Numbered from the stretch's first letter, positions 8,565 to 18,217 are shown. The stretch: 64,000 nt of DNA from an uncultured Prevotellaceae bacterium (GCA_902776665.1 CACYQZ010000004.1:1-64000), one strand, 5' to 3'. A program made the numbers and translations. Notes: generated by a model not told the origin, from the sequence alone.

Positions 8565-11267
8565 ATGAAACGAATTTTCTCCTTTTTCATCACGATTTCG
8601 ATGCTGGTCATCTGGATGAGTTCGTGTACGAGTCTCGATGAGGTGAACGAGCGAATCGACCAGTTGGAAAAGCGCGTGACGAACATCGAAGATGCTCTCG
8701 CAGCGCTGCAACGCGCCTATGCCGACGGAAAAATCATCTCGTCGGTGGACCCCATTACCGAAGGACAGGGAGGTTGGCTGGTGACATTCTCCGACCACTC
8801 TGCCATTGCCTTGAAGAACGGGGCCGACGGTGAAAATGGTGCCGACGGTAAAGACGGAATCGATGGAAAGGATGGAAAAGACGGAACTGATGGAAAGGAT
8901 GGAGTTGATGGAAAGGATGGAGTTGATGGAAAGGACGGAAAAGATGGAACCGATGGAAAAGATGGAACTGATGGCAAGGACGGCACCGACGGAAAAGATG
9001 GGAAAGACGGAAAAGACGGAACCGATGGAAAGGATGGAAAAGACGGAGTTGATGGCAAAAACGGCACTGACGGAAAGGACGGAATCAATGGTGTGACACC
9101 GCTCATCATGGTCGATCAAGACGGATATTACTGCGTTTCCTACGACAACGGAACAACCTACTCTCGACTCTTCGACAACAACGGCAACTACATTCAGGCC
9201 AGAGGAGAGAAAGGTGATCAGGGCGAGCAGGGAAAACAAGGCGAACAAGGCATTTCGGTGCGAATCGACGTCAATGACGATGACTATTACGTGATTCAAT
9301 TCTACCAGCCCGGACCACCAGACCACATCATCGACGACCTCGTGACGCCCTACTCTGCCAACCCGAAAAACTTGATTCGAGGCATCGTCAAAGACGACCA
9401 ACGCCACACCGTCACGCTGACGATGCAAAACGGCGATAGTTACACTTTCCTCACCGACTACACACTGCCCACGAGCATCGCCATCCTCACCACGCAGCCT
9501 CTGCGACTGGCCAAAGGCACCACGGCAACCTTCGAATTCCGCGTCAATCCTTCGTCGGCACTGTTCAACTACGATGTCGCATCGGACGAATGTCAGATTT
9601 TCCTCGACCAAATCCATTCAGGCACACGCAGTTACATCACCAAGCCCGTCCACTGCCGACTGACCGACGTTTCGCAGGTTTATGACGAGCAAGGCGTATT
9701 GAAACAGGGACAATATCGCGCCACCATCGAAGACTTGGGCAAGAGCGAGACCTACGACGACCAACTCGCCCTCGTGCTCAGTCTGACAGACCAACTGGGA
9801 AAAGCCGTCGAGGTGTCGTCATCGGCCTTCCGCGCCATCTATTCCAGCAATCTAATCACGAAATTTTCCTTCCTTTTGAAAGATAATTCGGGGAAAATCA
9901 CCGACAACGTCGAGGTGATTCCCAATGGAAACAACATCATCATCCGCTCACCCTATGTGCTCAACACTTCGGGACTGATTCCGACATGGGTCACCAACGG
10001 CCAAAAGGTGTTTGTGGCAGGCGTAGAGCAGCAAAACGGCATCACACCGCAGAATTTCACGACTCCCATCGTCTATCAGGTCATCTCAGCCGACGGCGAG
10101 GTCAATTCCTACACCGTGACGGTCATCACGTCGGGACTGCCAGTCGTCAGCATCGACACCCCGAACCAACAGCCCATCGTCAGCAAAAGCGAATGGATTG
10201 CGGCGACCAACATCAGCATCACCATGCCCGACGGAAGTGTTTCCTACGAAGGCACCACGAGCATCAAAGGACGCGGAAACACCACGTGGAATGCCCCGAA
10301 AAAGCCATACGCACTGAAATTAGACCAAGGCGCAGCCATTTTCGACATGCCGAAAGACAAACGCTGGGTGCTGCTGGCCAACTGGTACGACCGCACCCTG
10401 TTGCGCAACGACGTGGCTTTTGAAGTGGCGCGACGCACTGGTCTGGAATGGACACCGCGAGGCCAATTCGTCGAACTGATTCTCAACGGACGATACATGG
10501 GCAACTACTACCTTTGCGAGAAAATCAGAATCGACAAAAACCGCCTGAACCTCAACAAGATGAAAGCCGAAGACACCGCCGGCGAGGCCATCACGGGCGG
10601 CTACATCATGGAACTCGACAACTACATGGACGAACTGCACACGTTCCACTCGCCCGTCAGAAATCTGCCCTATATGTTCAAAGAACCCGACGACGAACTC
10701 CTCGACGAGCCGAAAATCGCTTATATGCAGCAGTTCATCGCCGACTTGGAAGCCACACTCTACAAATCCGACTGGCTCGCACAGCGCGACTACGCCGACA
10801 TGCTCGACATCGACACCTTCATCGACTATTTCATCGTTTGCGAACTCATCCAAAACACCGAACCAACCACGCCCAAGAGCACCTACGTTTACAAAGACAA
10901 AAACGGAAAACTCAAGGCCGGACCTCTCTGGGACAACGACTACGCCTCTTTCTCGACCTATTGGACCAATTCCGCGCCAATGCGTTACGCCGTTTATTAC
11001 GGCCAACTGCTGAAAGACCCCGTTTTCGTCGCCCGACTCAAGGAGCGCTGGGCTGATTACAAGCCAAAAATGCAGACCATTCCTGCCTACATCAACGAAC
11101 AGGCGCAGAAAATCAAGTCGTCGGCCGAGATGAACGGCTCGATGTGGCCCATCAACACCCGCGTGAACCTCGACGAGACGCTTCCCTACGACGATGCCGT
11201 CGCCTTCATCATCAAAAACTACAACACGAAACTGACGTGGTTCGACAAATGGGTCGATGGTCTGTAA
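8565..11267 (+). CDS. Lipoprotein with DUF4988, collagen-like repeats and CotH kinase domain
   Basis: A 900-residue lipoprotein (signal peptide, lipobox MSSC with Cys21). Order of parts: a coiled coil and DUF4988-like domain (about 25-85) with INGV at the repeat end; a collagen-like run of about 31 Gly-x-y triplets, mainly GKDGTDGKDG (86-178); a short second Gly-x-y run (GEKGDQGEQGKQ, about 214-229); beta-rich domains; and a CotH kinase-type domain from about 545 with KGRGNTTWNAPKKPYALKLD and the late GPLWDNDYAS block. In the family CotH domains phosphorylate protein side chains. This one is anchored outside the cytoplasm and may be inactive or structural. The start was chosen because the terminator and promoter fill the upstream extension. 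Confidence 0.88.
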   Translation: MKRIFSFFITISMLVIWMSSCTSLDEVNERIDQLEKRVTNIEDALAALQRAYADGKIISSVDPITEGQGGWLVTFSDHSAIALKNGADGENGADGKDGIDGKDGKDGTDGKDGVDGKDGVDGKDGKDGTDGKDGTDGKDGTDGKDGKDGKDGTDGKDGKDGVDGKNGTDGKDGINGVTPLIMVDQDGYYCVSYDNGTTYSRLFDNNGNYIQARGEKGDQGEQGKQGEQGISVRIDVNDDDYYVIQFYQPGPPDHIIDDLVTPYSANPKNLIRGIVKDDQRHTVTLTMQNGDSYTFLTDYTLPTSIAILTTQPLRLAKGTTATFEFRVNPSSALFNYDVASDECQIFLDQIHSGTRSYITKPVHCRLTDVSQVYDEQGVLKQGQYRATIEDLGKSETYDDQLALVLSLTDQLGKAVEVSSSAFRAIYSSNLITKFSFLLKDNSGKITDNVEVIPNGNNIIIRSPYVLNTSGLIPTWVTNGQKVFVAGVEQQNGITPQNFTTPIVYQVISADGEVNSYTVTVITSGLPVVSIDTPNQQPIVSKSEWIAATNISITMPDGSVSYEGTTSIKGRGNTTWNAPKKPYALKLDQGAAIFDMPKDKRWVLLANWYDRTLLRNDVAFEVARRTGLEWTPRGQFVELILNGRYMGNYYLCEKIRIDKNRLNLNKMKAEDTAGEAITGGYIMELDNYMDELHTFHSPVRNLPYMFKEPDDELLDEPKIAYMQQFIADLEATLYKSDWLAQRDYADMLDIDTFIDYFIVCELIQNTEPTTPKSTYVYKDKNGKLKAGPLWDNDYASFSTYWTNSAPMRYAVYYGQLLKDPVFVARLKERWADYKPKMQTIPAYINEQAQKIKSSAEMNGSMWPINTRVNLDETLPYDDAVAFIIKNYNTKLTWFDKWVDGL
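8820..9098 (+). repeat. Collagen-like coding repeat
   Basis: Tandem 9-base and 18-base units coding Gly-Lys-Asp and Gly-Thr-Asp triplets in the CotH lipoprotein. Codon choice varies (GAT/GAC, GGA/GGC), so the repeats are partly diverged. Confidence 0.9.
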
Positions 11268-11366
11268 TCGAAACCCGTCAGTCGGAATGACTACCTAAAA
11301 ATCGGTAAAAATCATGGAAATTTGAAAAAAAATGAAAGAAATTTCCTTTATCTGAATTTTTATTCG

Positions 11367-11374
11367 TAACTTTG
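11367..11374 (+). promoter_or_regulatory. -7 box TAACTTTG of recJ-recQ
   Basis: Fits TAnnTTTG; the transcript would have a leader of about 95 bases before recJ, which contains a weak CACCC/GGGTG hairpin. Confidence 0.55.
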
Positions 11375-11472
11375 AACGCTCGAATGTACACCCGCGAGGT
11401 ATTTTTCCCTGAAAAAGCCGATGCGACGGGTGTTTTCGGCTATGCAGACGAAGAAACAAAAACAATATATAC

Positions 11473-13194
11473 ATGCACTTCAAATGGAATTACGAACCAC
11501 CTACACCGCAAGAACAGCAGACAGCTAAGGAACTGGGCGAGAAACTCGGCATCAGCGAGGTGCTCGCACAGCTGCTCATCCGCCGCGGCATCACCACGGA
11601 GAGTGCAGCCAAGAGATTCTTCCGACCGCAGTTGGCCGACCTCATCAACCCGTTTCTGATGAAGGACATGGACGTGGCGGTCGATAGGCTGAACGATGCC
11701 ATCGGACGCAAAGAGCGCATACTGGTGTACGGTGACTACGACGTGGACGGCTGCACAGCCGTCGCACTGGTGTACAAATTTTTACGGCAGTTCTACTCGA
11801 ACATCGACTACTACATTCCCGACCGCTACGACGAGGGCTATGGCGTGAGCCGAAAGGGAGTGGAATATGCCCACGACACGGGCGTCAAGCTCGTCATCAT
11901 CCTTGACTGTGGCATCAAGGCCATCAATGAAATCGCCTACGCCAAGTCGCTCGGCATCGACTTCATCATCTGCGACCACCACGTGCCCGACGAAACCATG
12001 CCCGAGGCCGTGGCAATCCTCAACCCGAAGCGACCCGACGACACCTATCCCTTCAAGCACCTGAGCGGTTGCGGCGTGGGCTTCAAATTCATGCAAGCCT
12101 TCGCCAAAAACAACGGATTCCCGTTCTCGCGACTCGTTCCGCTGCTCGAATTTTGCGCCGTGAGCATCGCCGCCGACATCGTTCCCGTCACCGACGAGAA
12201 CCGCATCCTGGCCTTCCACGGACTCAAACAGCTCAACCAGTGTCCGAGCATCGGCCTGAAGGCGATTATCGACATCTGCGGACTAAGCGACCGCGAACTT
12301 TCGATGAGCGACATCGTTTTCAAAATCGGACCGCGCATCAATGCTTCGGGACGAATGGAAAACGGAAAGGAAACAGTCGATTTGCTCATCGAAAAAGACT
12401 TCCCGACGGCTTTCAACATGGCGAAGCACATCAACGAATACAACGAACAGCGCAAGGACATCGACAAGCAGATGACCGAAGAGGCCAACCAAATCGTTGA
12501 ACGACTCGAAACGCAGAAACACCGCTCAAGCATCGTGCTCTACGACGAAGGCTGGAAAAAAGGCGTTATCGGCATCGTGGCCTCGCGACTGACGGAAATC
12601 TACTTTCGACCGACGGTCGTTCTGACGCGCGACGGCGAATTTGCGACGGGTTCGGCCCGCTCGGTGACAGGATTCGACGTCTATGCCGCCATCAAGAGTT
12701 GTCGCGACCTGCTCGTGAATTTCGGTGGCCACACCTATGCCGCAGGCCTCACCCTGCGCTGGGACGACATCCCAATCTTCCGCCAGCGCTTCCAGCAGTA
12801 TGTCGATGAGCATATCGAGCCCGAACAGACCGAGGCCAACCTCGACATCGACGCAATTCTCGACTTCAAGGACATCAACAAACGGCTGCACAACGACCTG
12901 AAACGCTTCTCGCCCTTCGGTCCGGGCAACCAAAAACCGATGTTCTGCACCATCGGCGTCTATGACTACGGTACGAGCAAGGTCGTCGGTCGCGAACAGG
13001 AGCACATCAAACTCGAACTCGTCGATTCGAAGTCGAGCAACGTGGTCAATGGCATCGCCTTCGGACAGAGCGCGTCGGCTCGCTACATCAAGTCGAAACG
13101 CGCCTTCGACATCGCCTATACGCTCGAAGACAACATTTTCAAGCGCAGTCAGGTGCAATTGCAGATTGAAGACATCCGACCACGGGAAGAATGA
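11473..13194 (+). CDS. recJ: Single-stranded-DNA-specific exonuclease RecJ
   Basis: A 573-residue 5'-to-3' exonuclease of the DHH family, about the usual length. Visible motifs are YGDYDVDGCTAVAL (motif I), the Asp in IILDCG, IICDHHVPDE (the DHH motif) and the DHHA1 region with GRMENG and NFGGHTYAAGLTL, followed by the OB-fold C-terminus. It acts in recombination and repair. recQ begins 12 bases after its stop, and the two act together in the RecF-type pathway of E. coli, so co-transcription makes functional sense. Confidence 0.95.
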   Translation: MHFKWNYEPPTPQEQQTAKELGEKLGISEVLAQLLIRRGITTESAAKRFFRPQLADLINPFLMKDMDVAVDRLNDAIGRKERILVYGDYDVDGCTAVALVYKFLRQFYSNIDYYIPDRYDEGYGVSRKGVEYAHDTGVKLVIILDCGIKAINEIAYAKSLGIDFIICDHHVPDETMPEAVAILNPKRPDDTYPFKHLSGCGVGFKFMQAFAKNNGFPFSRLVPLLEFCAVSIAADIVPVTDENRILAFHGLKQLNQCPSIGLKAIIDICGLSDRELSMSDIVFKIGPRINASGRMENGKETVDLLIEKDFPTAFNMAKHINEYNEQRKDIDKQMTEEANQIVERLETQKHRSSIVLYDEGWKKGVIGIVASRLTEIYFRPTVVLTRDGEFATGSARSVTGFDVYAAIKSCRDLLVNFGGHTYAAGLTLRWDDIPIFRQRFQQYVDEHIEPEQTEANLDIDAILDFKDINKRLHNDLKRFSPFGPGNQKPMFCTIGVYDYGTSKVVGREQEHIKLELVDSKSSNVVNGIAFGQSASARYIKSKRAFDIAYTLEDNIFKRSQVQLQIEDIRPREE

Positions 13195-13206
13195 CGCGAC
13201 TGAAGG

Positions 13207-15246
13207 ATGAAAGAAGGAAAAAAAGACGCTTTTCAACTGACGCTGAAAGAATACTGGGGATACGACGATTTCCGGGGCATTCAGCGTGAGATTATCGAAA
13301 GCATCTACGCCGGCAACGACACGCTCGGACTGATGCCGACGGGCGGTGGAAAAAGTATTACGTTTCAGGTGCCAGCGCTGATGATGGAGGGCGTTTGCAT
13401 CGTCATCACGCCACTCATCGCCCTGATGAAAGACCAAGTGCAGAACCTGCGCCAGCGCGGCATCCAAGCCTCTGCCATCTACAGCGGAATGTCGCACTCG
13501 GAAATCGTCACGACACTCGAAAACTGCATTTTCGGCGGTGTGAAAATCCTTTATATTTCACCCGAACGACTTGCTTCCGAGATTTTTCAGGTCAAACTGC
13601 GGCGTATGCGCGTCAGTTTCATCACCGTCGATGAGGCCCACTGCATTTCGCAATGGGGCCACGACTTTCGTCCGTCGTACCTCGAAATCGCCCAAATCCG
13701 GAAACTAATTCGTCAACATTCATCGTCCCCATCTGGGGGGACTGAGGGGGGCGTTCCCATCCTCGCCCTCACCGCCACCGCCACGCCCCGCGTGATGCAA
13801 GACATTCAAGACCTTCTCACCATCGACCCCGAGCGCAAGTTCAAAGTCTATAAAATGAGTTTTGAACGGAAAAATCTGGCCTATATCGGGCGCGAAACCG
13901 CCGACAAACACGCCGAATTGCTGCATATTCTCAATGCCGTGTCCGGCTCGGCCATCGTCTATGTGCGCAGTCGCGCTCGCACGAAGGAAATCGCCGACTT
14001 CCTCAACCAACACCTCTCACCCAACACCCATCACCCAACACCCAACACCCAACACCCAACACCCAACACCCATCACCCATCCATCGCCACCCACTACCAT
14101 GCCGGCCTCGACCACAGCGTGCGCGACGAGCGACAAGAACAGTGGCAACGCGGCGATGTGCGCGTGATGGTGGCCACCAACGCCTTCGGAATGGGCATCG
14201 ACAAGGCCGACGTGCGCCTCGTCATCCACATCGACTTCCCCAGTTCGCTCGAAGCCTATTTCCAAGAGGCTGGACGAGCCGGACGCGACGGCAAAAAGGC
14301 CTACGCCGTGCTACTCTACAACAGCAGCGACGAGCGCAAACTCGAAAAGCGCATCAGCGACACTTTTCCCGAGAAAGACTATATAATTAAGGTGTATGAA
14401 CACGTGGGAGCCTTATACCAGATGGCCATCGGCGACGGATTTGAAGTGACGAAAGCCTTCGACATCGACCATTTCTGCCGCACGTTTCACCATTTCCCCA
14501 CGCAAGTCGATGCCGCCCTGAAACTGCTCGACCGCGCAGGCTATTTCCACTACGAAAACGAGCCCGACAACGCCTCGCGACTGAAATTTCTCGTCGGGCG
14601 CGACGAACTCAATCGCTTGGAAGAGGTTTCGCGCACCGAGGAGGCCGTCATCACGGCGCTACTGCGCAACTACGGCGGTCTGTTCACCGACTACACCTAC
14701 ATCGACCTTCAGCGCATCGCCCACGACGCTCACCTCACGCCCGACCAGACCTATCAAACGCTGAAATCGCTCACCGAACAGCACATCCTGCATTTCATTC
14801 CGCAACGCGCCATGCCCACCATCACCTACACGCAACGGCGCGAGGCGAGCGAGTACATCGTCATTCCGAAAAGTGTCTATGAAGAGCGGCGCGACCTTTT
14901 CGCCAAGCGAATCCGCGCCGTGTGGCTCTACGCCTCGAACACCGACACCTGCCGCTCGCGCCAGTTGCTGCGCTACTTCGACGAACGAAGCAACCACGAC
15001 TGCGGACAATGCGACGTGTGTCTCTCGGCAGCGAAAAATCCCGACTCACAAGGCATCATCAAGGCCAAAAAGAAGATTCGCGTCTTGCTCGACGACGGCC
15101 AGAAACACGCCGTCACCGAACTCGACCGCCTGCAACTTCCGACGGAAACGGTCCACGCCGCCCTTCGCCAATTGGTCAACGAAGAGCAAATCGTGGCCGA
15201 CGGAAGTTTTATCAAAAAAAATGAGGGTGAAAACTACCCAAACTGA
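13207..15246 (+). CDS. recQ: ATP-dependent DNA helicase RecQ with repeat-derived insertions
   Basis: A 679-residue 3'-to-5' helicase. It has Walker A TGGGKS (45-50), DEAH box (142-145) with HCISQWGHDFRPSY, motif VI QEAGRAGRDG, the zinc-binding Cys cluster near CRSRQLLRYF...DCGQCDVC, a winged-helix part and a short C-terminal helical region. Two in-frame insertions look foreign. One is a Ser/Gly stretch SSPSGGTEGG near 174-183 coded by a G-run palindrome. The other is a Pro/Asn/Thr/His run near 271-293 coded by heptanucleotide repeats just before the YHAG block. The reading frame is intact, so the protein is probably active. Its 3' end overlaps the convergent thioesterase gene by 13 bases. Confidence 0.93.
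   Translation: MKEGKKDAFQLTLKEYWGYDDFRGIQREIIESIYAGNDTLGLMPTGGGKSITFQVPALMMEGVCIVITPLIALMKDQVQNLRQRGIQASAIYSGMSHSEIVTTLENCIFGGVKILYISPERLASEIFQVKLRRMRVSFITVDEAHCISQWGHDFRPSYLEIAQIRKLIRQHSSSPSGGTEGGVPILALTATATPRVMQDIQDLLTIDPERKFKVYKMSFERKNLAYIGRETADKHAELLHILNAVSGSAIVYVRSRARTKEIADFLNQHLSPNTHHPTPNTQHPTPNTHHPSIATHYHAGLDHSVRDERQEQWQRGDVRVMVATNAFGMGIDKADVRLVIHIDFPSSLEAYFQEAGRAGRDGKKAYAVLLYNSSDERKLEKRISDTFPEKDYIIKVYEHVGALYQMAIGDGFEVTKAFDIDHFCRTFHHFPTQVDAALKLLDRAGYFHYENEPDNASRLKFLVGRDELNRLEEVSRTEEAVITALLRNYGGLFTDYTYIDLQRIAHDAHLTPDQTYQTLKSLTEQHILHFIPQRAMPTITYTQRREASEYIVIPKSVYEERRDLFAKRIRAVWLYASNTDTCRSRQLLRYFDERSNHDCGQCDVCLSAAKNPDSQGIIKAKKKIRVLLDDGQKHAVTELDRLQLPTETVHAALRQLVNEEQIVADGSFIKKNEGENYPN
13726..13752. 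repeat. C/G-run palindromic element inside recQ
   Basis: TCCCC...GGGGGG...GGGGGG pattern giving in-frame Ser-Pro-Ser-Gly-Gly-Thr-Glu-Gly-Gly in RecQ. It looks like an inserted dispersed repeat; the protein segment has no counterpart that I recall in other RecQ proteins. Confidence 0.45.
14018..14082. repeat. Heptanucleotide repeat (CAACACC/CATCACC) inside recQ
   Basis: About nine tandem 7-base units in the recQ coding sequence, coding a Pro-Asn-Thr-His/Gln-His-Pro stretch. The same unit occurs on the other strand inside mfd (28905-28937). Confidence 0.9.
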
Positions 15247-15998
15247 AGTTCACAACGGCAAACCTCGCTTTCGTCGCCATCGCCCTTGCTGATGCGGACG
15301 ACAAAATCGTTGTCGGCAATTTTCTCTTGATAGAAATTCAATTTTTCACCGAGATGCGCCTCCGCCACGTAGGCAATGTCGAAACGGCGCAGCGGATGGG
15401 CCGAATACCAGTCGCTGTCCCAAAGATTGAGGATGTGTTCGATGTATTTCAGGCTGTTCACGTGGCCGTTCATGTCGATGTCGCCATATTGCGCGACGAG
15501 CGAATGCACGAGCCTGGCATCGTCGGAAATTCTGACACGCGAAGGCTTTGCAATCGGACATTCTTTTTCGGCCTCGACATAATTCTTCAGCACACCGTCG
15601 TTCACCGAAAACAAATCGACGGGTTGTCGCGTCGCCACATCAATCATCGCCCAAACCGAGCGGCCATAACCATAGACTTTTTCACTTTCGGAAGCGTTGT
15701 TCGCGCTTGAAATCCGAAAATTACGATTCGTAAAAAACCGCATGGCACTCTCCACCCACGTTTCCACCGAAAAACGGTCGTAGGCACTCGGCATTTCCGT
15801 CATCTCGACCGCCAACCGCGACAGCACCCACGTTTTCCCGATGGAATTGAGGTAGAGCATACCGAAATGGCGCTCGTTCGAGTGGAAATCGGCCGCGTTA
15901 ATCAGGTGGTTACCGAGATGACTCATGAAGAGCCGTCCCGCGAAATCGCAATGGAACGGCTCTGCCATGAAATCATATTTTCCAATTTTTTCAATCAT
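15234..15998 (-). CDS. Acyl-ACP thioesterase
   Basis: A 254-residue protein with two hotdog folds of the FatA/FatB type (Acyl-ACP_TE family). It would release fatty acids from acyl carrier protein. The first repeat contains LLNSIGKTWVLSRL-like sequence and VETWVESAMRFFTNRNF; the second begins near VAQYGDIDMNGHVNSLKYIE, where the Asn and His of DMNGHVN match family catalytic positions. It converges on recQ with a 13-base overlap and starts 235 bases from the right neighbour's promoter side. The OmpA-family gene upstream on the same strand ends only 12 bases before its start. Confidence 0.88.
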   Translation of the reverse strand: MIEKIGKYDFMAEPFHCDFAGRLFMSHLGNHLINAADFHSNERHFGMLYLNSIGKTWVLSRLAVEMTEMPSAYDRFSVETWVESAMRFFTNRNFRISSANNASESEKVYGYGRSVWAMIDVATRQPVDLFSVNDGVLKNYVEAEKECPIAKPSRVRISDDARLVHSLVAQYGDIDMNGHVNSLKYIEHILNLWDSDWYSAHPLRRFDIAYVAEAHLGEKLNFYQEKIADNDFVVRISKGDGDESEVCRCELQFG

Positions 15999-16010
15999 TT
16001 TCAGTGGGTA

Positions 16011-17162
16011 TTACTTCACATACACCACAGCCAGACGGTTCGAAGTCGTGCCCTGCACGCCCTTACCCGTAGCCTCATCGACGGCCACGCCGCGTGTCAG
16101 CAGGTACTGAGCCACTGCGTCGGCACGAGCCTGCGACAGTTTCTGGTTGAGTTCGGGATTACCCTCGGGCGATGCCGTACCGACGATTTGCACGTGCTTG
16201 CCCGGCTGAATCACGGCCAGAGCCTTGCGAGCGTCGGCGGTGAGTTCAGACTTGCCCTGAGCGAAGGTCACGAACACGAGGTCCTCGACTTTCACTTCGC
16301 GAACAACGTCCTTGCCAGCCACTTCCTTGATGACTTCCACTTCCTTCACAATTTCCTTCGGCTTCTGGGCCAGTTCGCCACGCAGACGGTTGATTTCGGC
16401 GTTCAAAGCGTCGATTTCAGCCTGGTCGCGGAGTTGAGCCACGGTGAAGTTGTGGGTGCCGTTCGAGTTCTTGAACTTGTAGATGAAACCGGCGTTCAAC
16501 TGCACGTAAGCCTTGTTGATGTTATATTGCATTGAACTGTGGCCAAGTTGTGCCATCGGATATGTCGGATATCCGTAGTAAACTTCGTCGTTCAGACCCC
16601 ACGTAATCGAGGGTTCCACATAGAACTGCCAAGCCTTCTTCTCGCCGAGGTTGAACACGAGGTCGATAGCGGCCTTCGAAGTCAGGTTGTTGCGATGGGT
16701 AATCTGCTTACCAGCGGGCAAGTAAGTATTATAAAACTCATAATCACCAAAGAGGTCTTCTGATGTTCCAAACAGATGTCCCCAGCCCAGTCCATACAGA
16801 CCGACCACCTCGAAGCAGCGAGGCTCACCTTTGTAGCCGCCGAACCAGTTCGAGAAGTTCACCGTTCCGAGCAGACTCGAATTCAGGAAACGCACAGCCG
16901 TTCCCGTCGATTTGTAGGGCTTGTTCGAGAAGTAGGCGTTGCTCTCGACAGCCAAACCGAACACCGGCGTAAACCAGCGTCCGATGCGCAGGCCGGCATT
17001 CGGGTTCAGACCCTTCAGCCAAGCGTGACCCGTGGCCTTCGTTGCCACACCACCGTTGATACCCACATAAAAATTGTCAAACGTTTTGCTCTCGGTCACA
17101 GTCTGTGCCTGAGCGCTCACTGCCATCGTTGCGACAGCGAAAAGTAACAGTAATTTTTTCAT
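16011..17162 (-). CDS. OmpA-family outer-membrane protein
   Basis: A 383-residue precursor with a signal peptide ending near AVSAQA. Residues about 25-240 look like an eight-stranded beta-barrel with aromatic-rich strands. A short coiled region (DALNAEINRLRGELAQKP) and repeated Val/Glu-Lys segment follow, then an OmpA peptidoglycan-binding domain (VTFAQGKSELTADARKAL to the end, including the IVGTASPEGNPELNQKLS block). It would tie the outer membrane to the cell wall. A -7 box lies 54 bases upstream. The thioesterase gene follows 12 bases after its stop. Confidence 0.9.
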   Translation of the reverse strand: MKKLLLLFAVATMAVSAQAQTVTESKTFDNFYVGINGGVATKATGHAWLKGLNPNAGLRIGRWFTPVFGLAVESNAYFSNKPYKSTGTAVRFLNSSLLGTVNFSNWFGGYKGEPRCFEVVGLYGLGWGHLFGTSEDLFGDYEFYNTYLPAGKQITHRNNLTSKAAIDLVFNLGEKKAWQFYVEPSITWGLNDEVYYGYPTYPMAQLGHSSMQYNINKAYVQLNAGFIYKFKNSNGTHNFTVAQLRDQAEIDALNAEINRLRGELAQKPKEIVKEVEVIKEVAGKDVVREVKVEDLVFVTFAQGKSELTADARKALAVIQPGKHVQIVGTASPEGNPELNQKLSQARADAVAQYLLTRGVAVDEATGKGVQGTTSNRLAVVYVK

Positions 17163-17215
17163 TTTTTCAATGTTTGGTTATTAAAAATCATATAAAAATC
17201 TCTATTTAAGCGCTG

Positions 17216-17223
17216 CAAAAGTA
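17216..17223 (-). promoter_or_regulatory. -7 box TACTTTTG of the OmpA-family gene
   Basis: Reverse complement of CAAAAGTA, 53 bases before the start codon; fits TAnnTTTG. Confidence 0.6.
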
Positions 17224-17271
17224 AAGCAAAAAACCGAAACTGCCAAAGATTTTTCCAAAAAATCGGCATTT

Positions 17272-18210
17272 TCAGGCCATTGCACCCACGACGAGCCACG
17301 TGATATAGGCGATGAACAGGGCGGAGAGCAGGGCTCCCTCCCATCGGGCGACGGTGTATTTCGTGAAGCAGAACAGCCACAAAAGCAGCACTGAGCCTGT
17401 CAGCATCGCGAAATCGACCCACGTGATGCCGCTGACCGTCATCGGACAAATCAGACCGGCACCGCCGACGATGAGCAGAATGTTCATCACGTTCGAGCCG
17501 AGCACGTTGCCGATGGCGATGCCTGAGTTGCCTTTCTGCGCCGCCACGACAGTGGTGGCCAGTTCGGGCAGCGAAGTGCCGCCGGCCACAATCGTCAGTC
17601 CGATGATGGCCTCGCTCACGCCGAGTTGCTGGGCGATGTCGGTGGCACCATCGACAAAAATGTTCGACCCCGCCACCAAACAGGCCAGACCCAACAGCAG
17701 GAATCCCAACGCTTTCAGCAGGCTGTATTGCTTCGTCGGAGCATCGTCAGAGGCGTTGTTTTCGGCTTTCGCATTGCGCAGCGTCAGCCACATAAACGCC
17801 AAGAATCCGGCGAAGAGAATGGCGGCATCAAATCGCGACACCTCGCCATCCATCAGCACCATCGCCGCCAAAGCCACCGACGCAACCACCGACAGCGGAA
17901 TGTCGCGCTTCACCGTCAGCGGCAGAATCGACATCGGAGCGACTATCGCCGCCACGCCGACAATCAGCATCGTGTTGAACACATTCGAGCCGACAACATT
18001 GCCGACCGCCAAATCGGCCGTACCCTTCAGAGCCGACACCAAACTCACACAAAACTCGGGTGCCGACGTGCCCAAAGCCACAATCGTCAGCCCGATGACA
18101 AGTTGCGGAATTCTCATCCGCTCGGCCAGTGCCACAGCACCGTCGGTCAGCCTGTCGGCCCCCCAAAGTACCAGCGCAGCACCGCCAATAATCATCAATA
18201 TTGAAACCAT
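17272..18210 (-). CDS. Calcium/sodium antiporter (CaCA family, YrbG-like)
   Basis: A 312-residue inner-membrane exchanger with about ten membrane helices and the two inverted alpha-repeats that define the family. The first is GTSAPEFCVSLVSALKG then GNVVGSNVFN; the second is GGTSLPELATTVVAAQKG then GNVLGSNVMN. The acidic residues in these repeats bind the cation. It would exchange Ca2+ for Na+ or H+. The -7 promoter box ends only 7 bases before the ATG, so the mRNA should be almost leaderless. Confidence 0.92.
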   Translation of the reverse strand: MVSILMIIGGAALVLWGADRLTDGAVALAERMRIPQLVIGLTIVALGTSAPEFCVSLVSALKGTADLAVGNVVGSNVFNTMLIVGVAAIVAPMSILPLTVKRDIPLSVVASVALAAMVLMDGEVSRFDAAILFAGFLAFMWLTLRNAKAENNASDDAPTKQYSLLKALGFLLLGLACLVAGSNIFVDGATDIAQQLGVSEAIIGLTIVAGGTSLPELATTVVAAQKGNSGIAIGNVLGSNVMNILLIVGGAGLICPMTVSGITWVDFAMLTGSVLLLWLFCFTKYTVARWEGALLSALFIAYITWLVVGAMA

Positions 18211-18217
18211 ACGGCTG

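Noticed and set aside
8717..9109. Minus-strand Pro/Ser-rich frame over the collagen repeat
   Set aside because: Its regular Phe/Pro/Ser pattern is only the reverse reading of the Gly-x-y repeat.
11372..11659. 95-codon plus-strand frame starting in the recJ leader
   Set aside because: It overlaps recJ out of frame for most of its length and turns into Arg/Ser-rich shadow sequence; only the first 35 codons look protein-like.
13195..14085. Possibility that the heptad arrays are CRISPR repeats
   Set aside because: Units are 7 bases with no spacers, mostly inside coding sequence; no cas gene is present.
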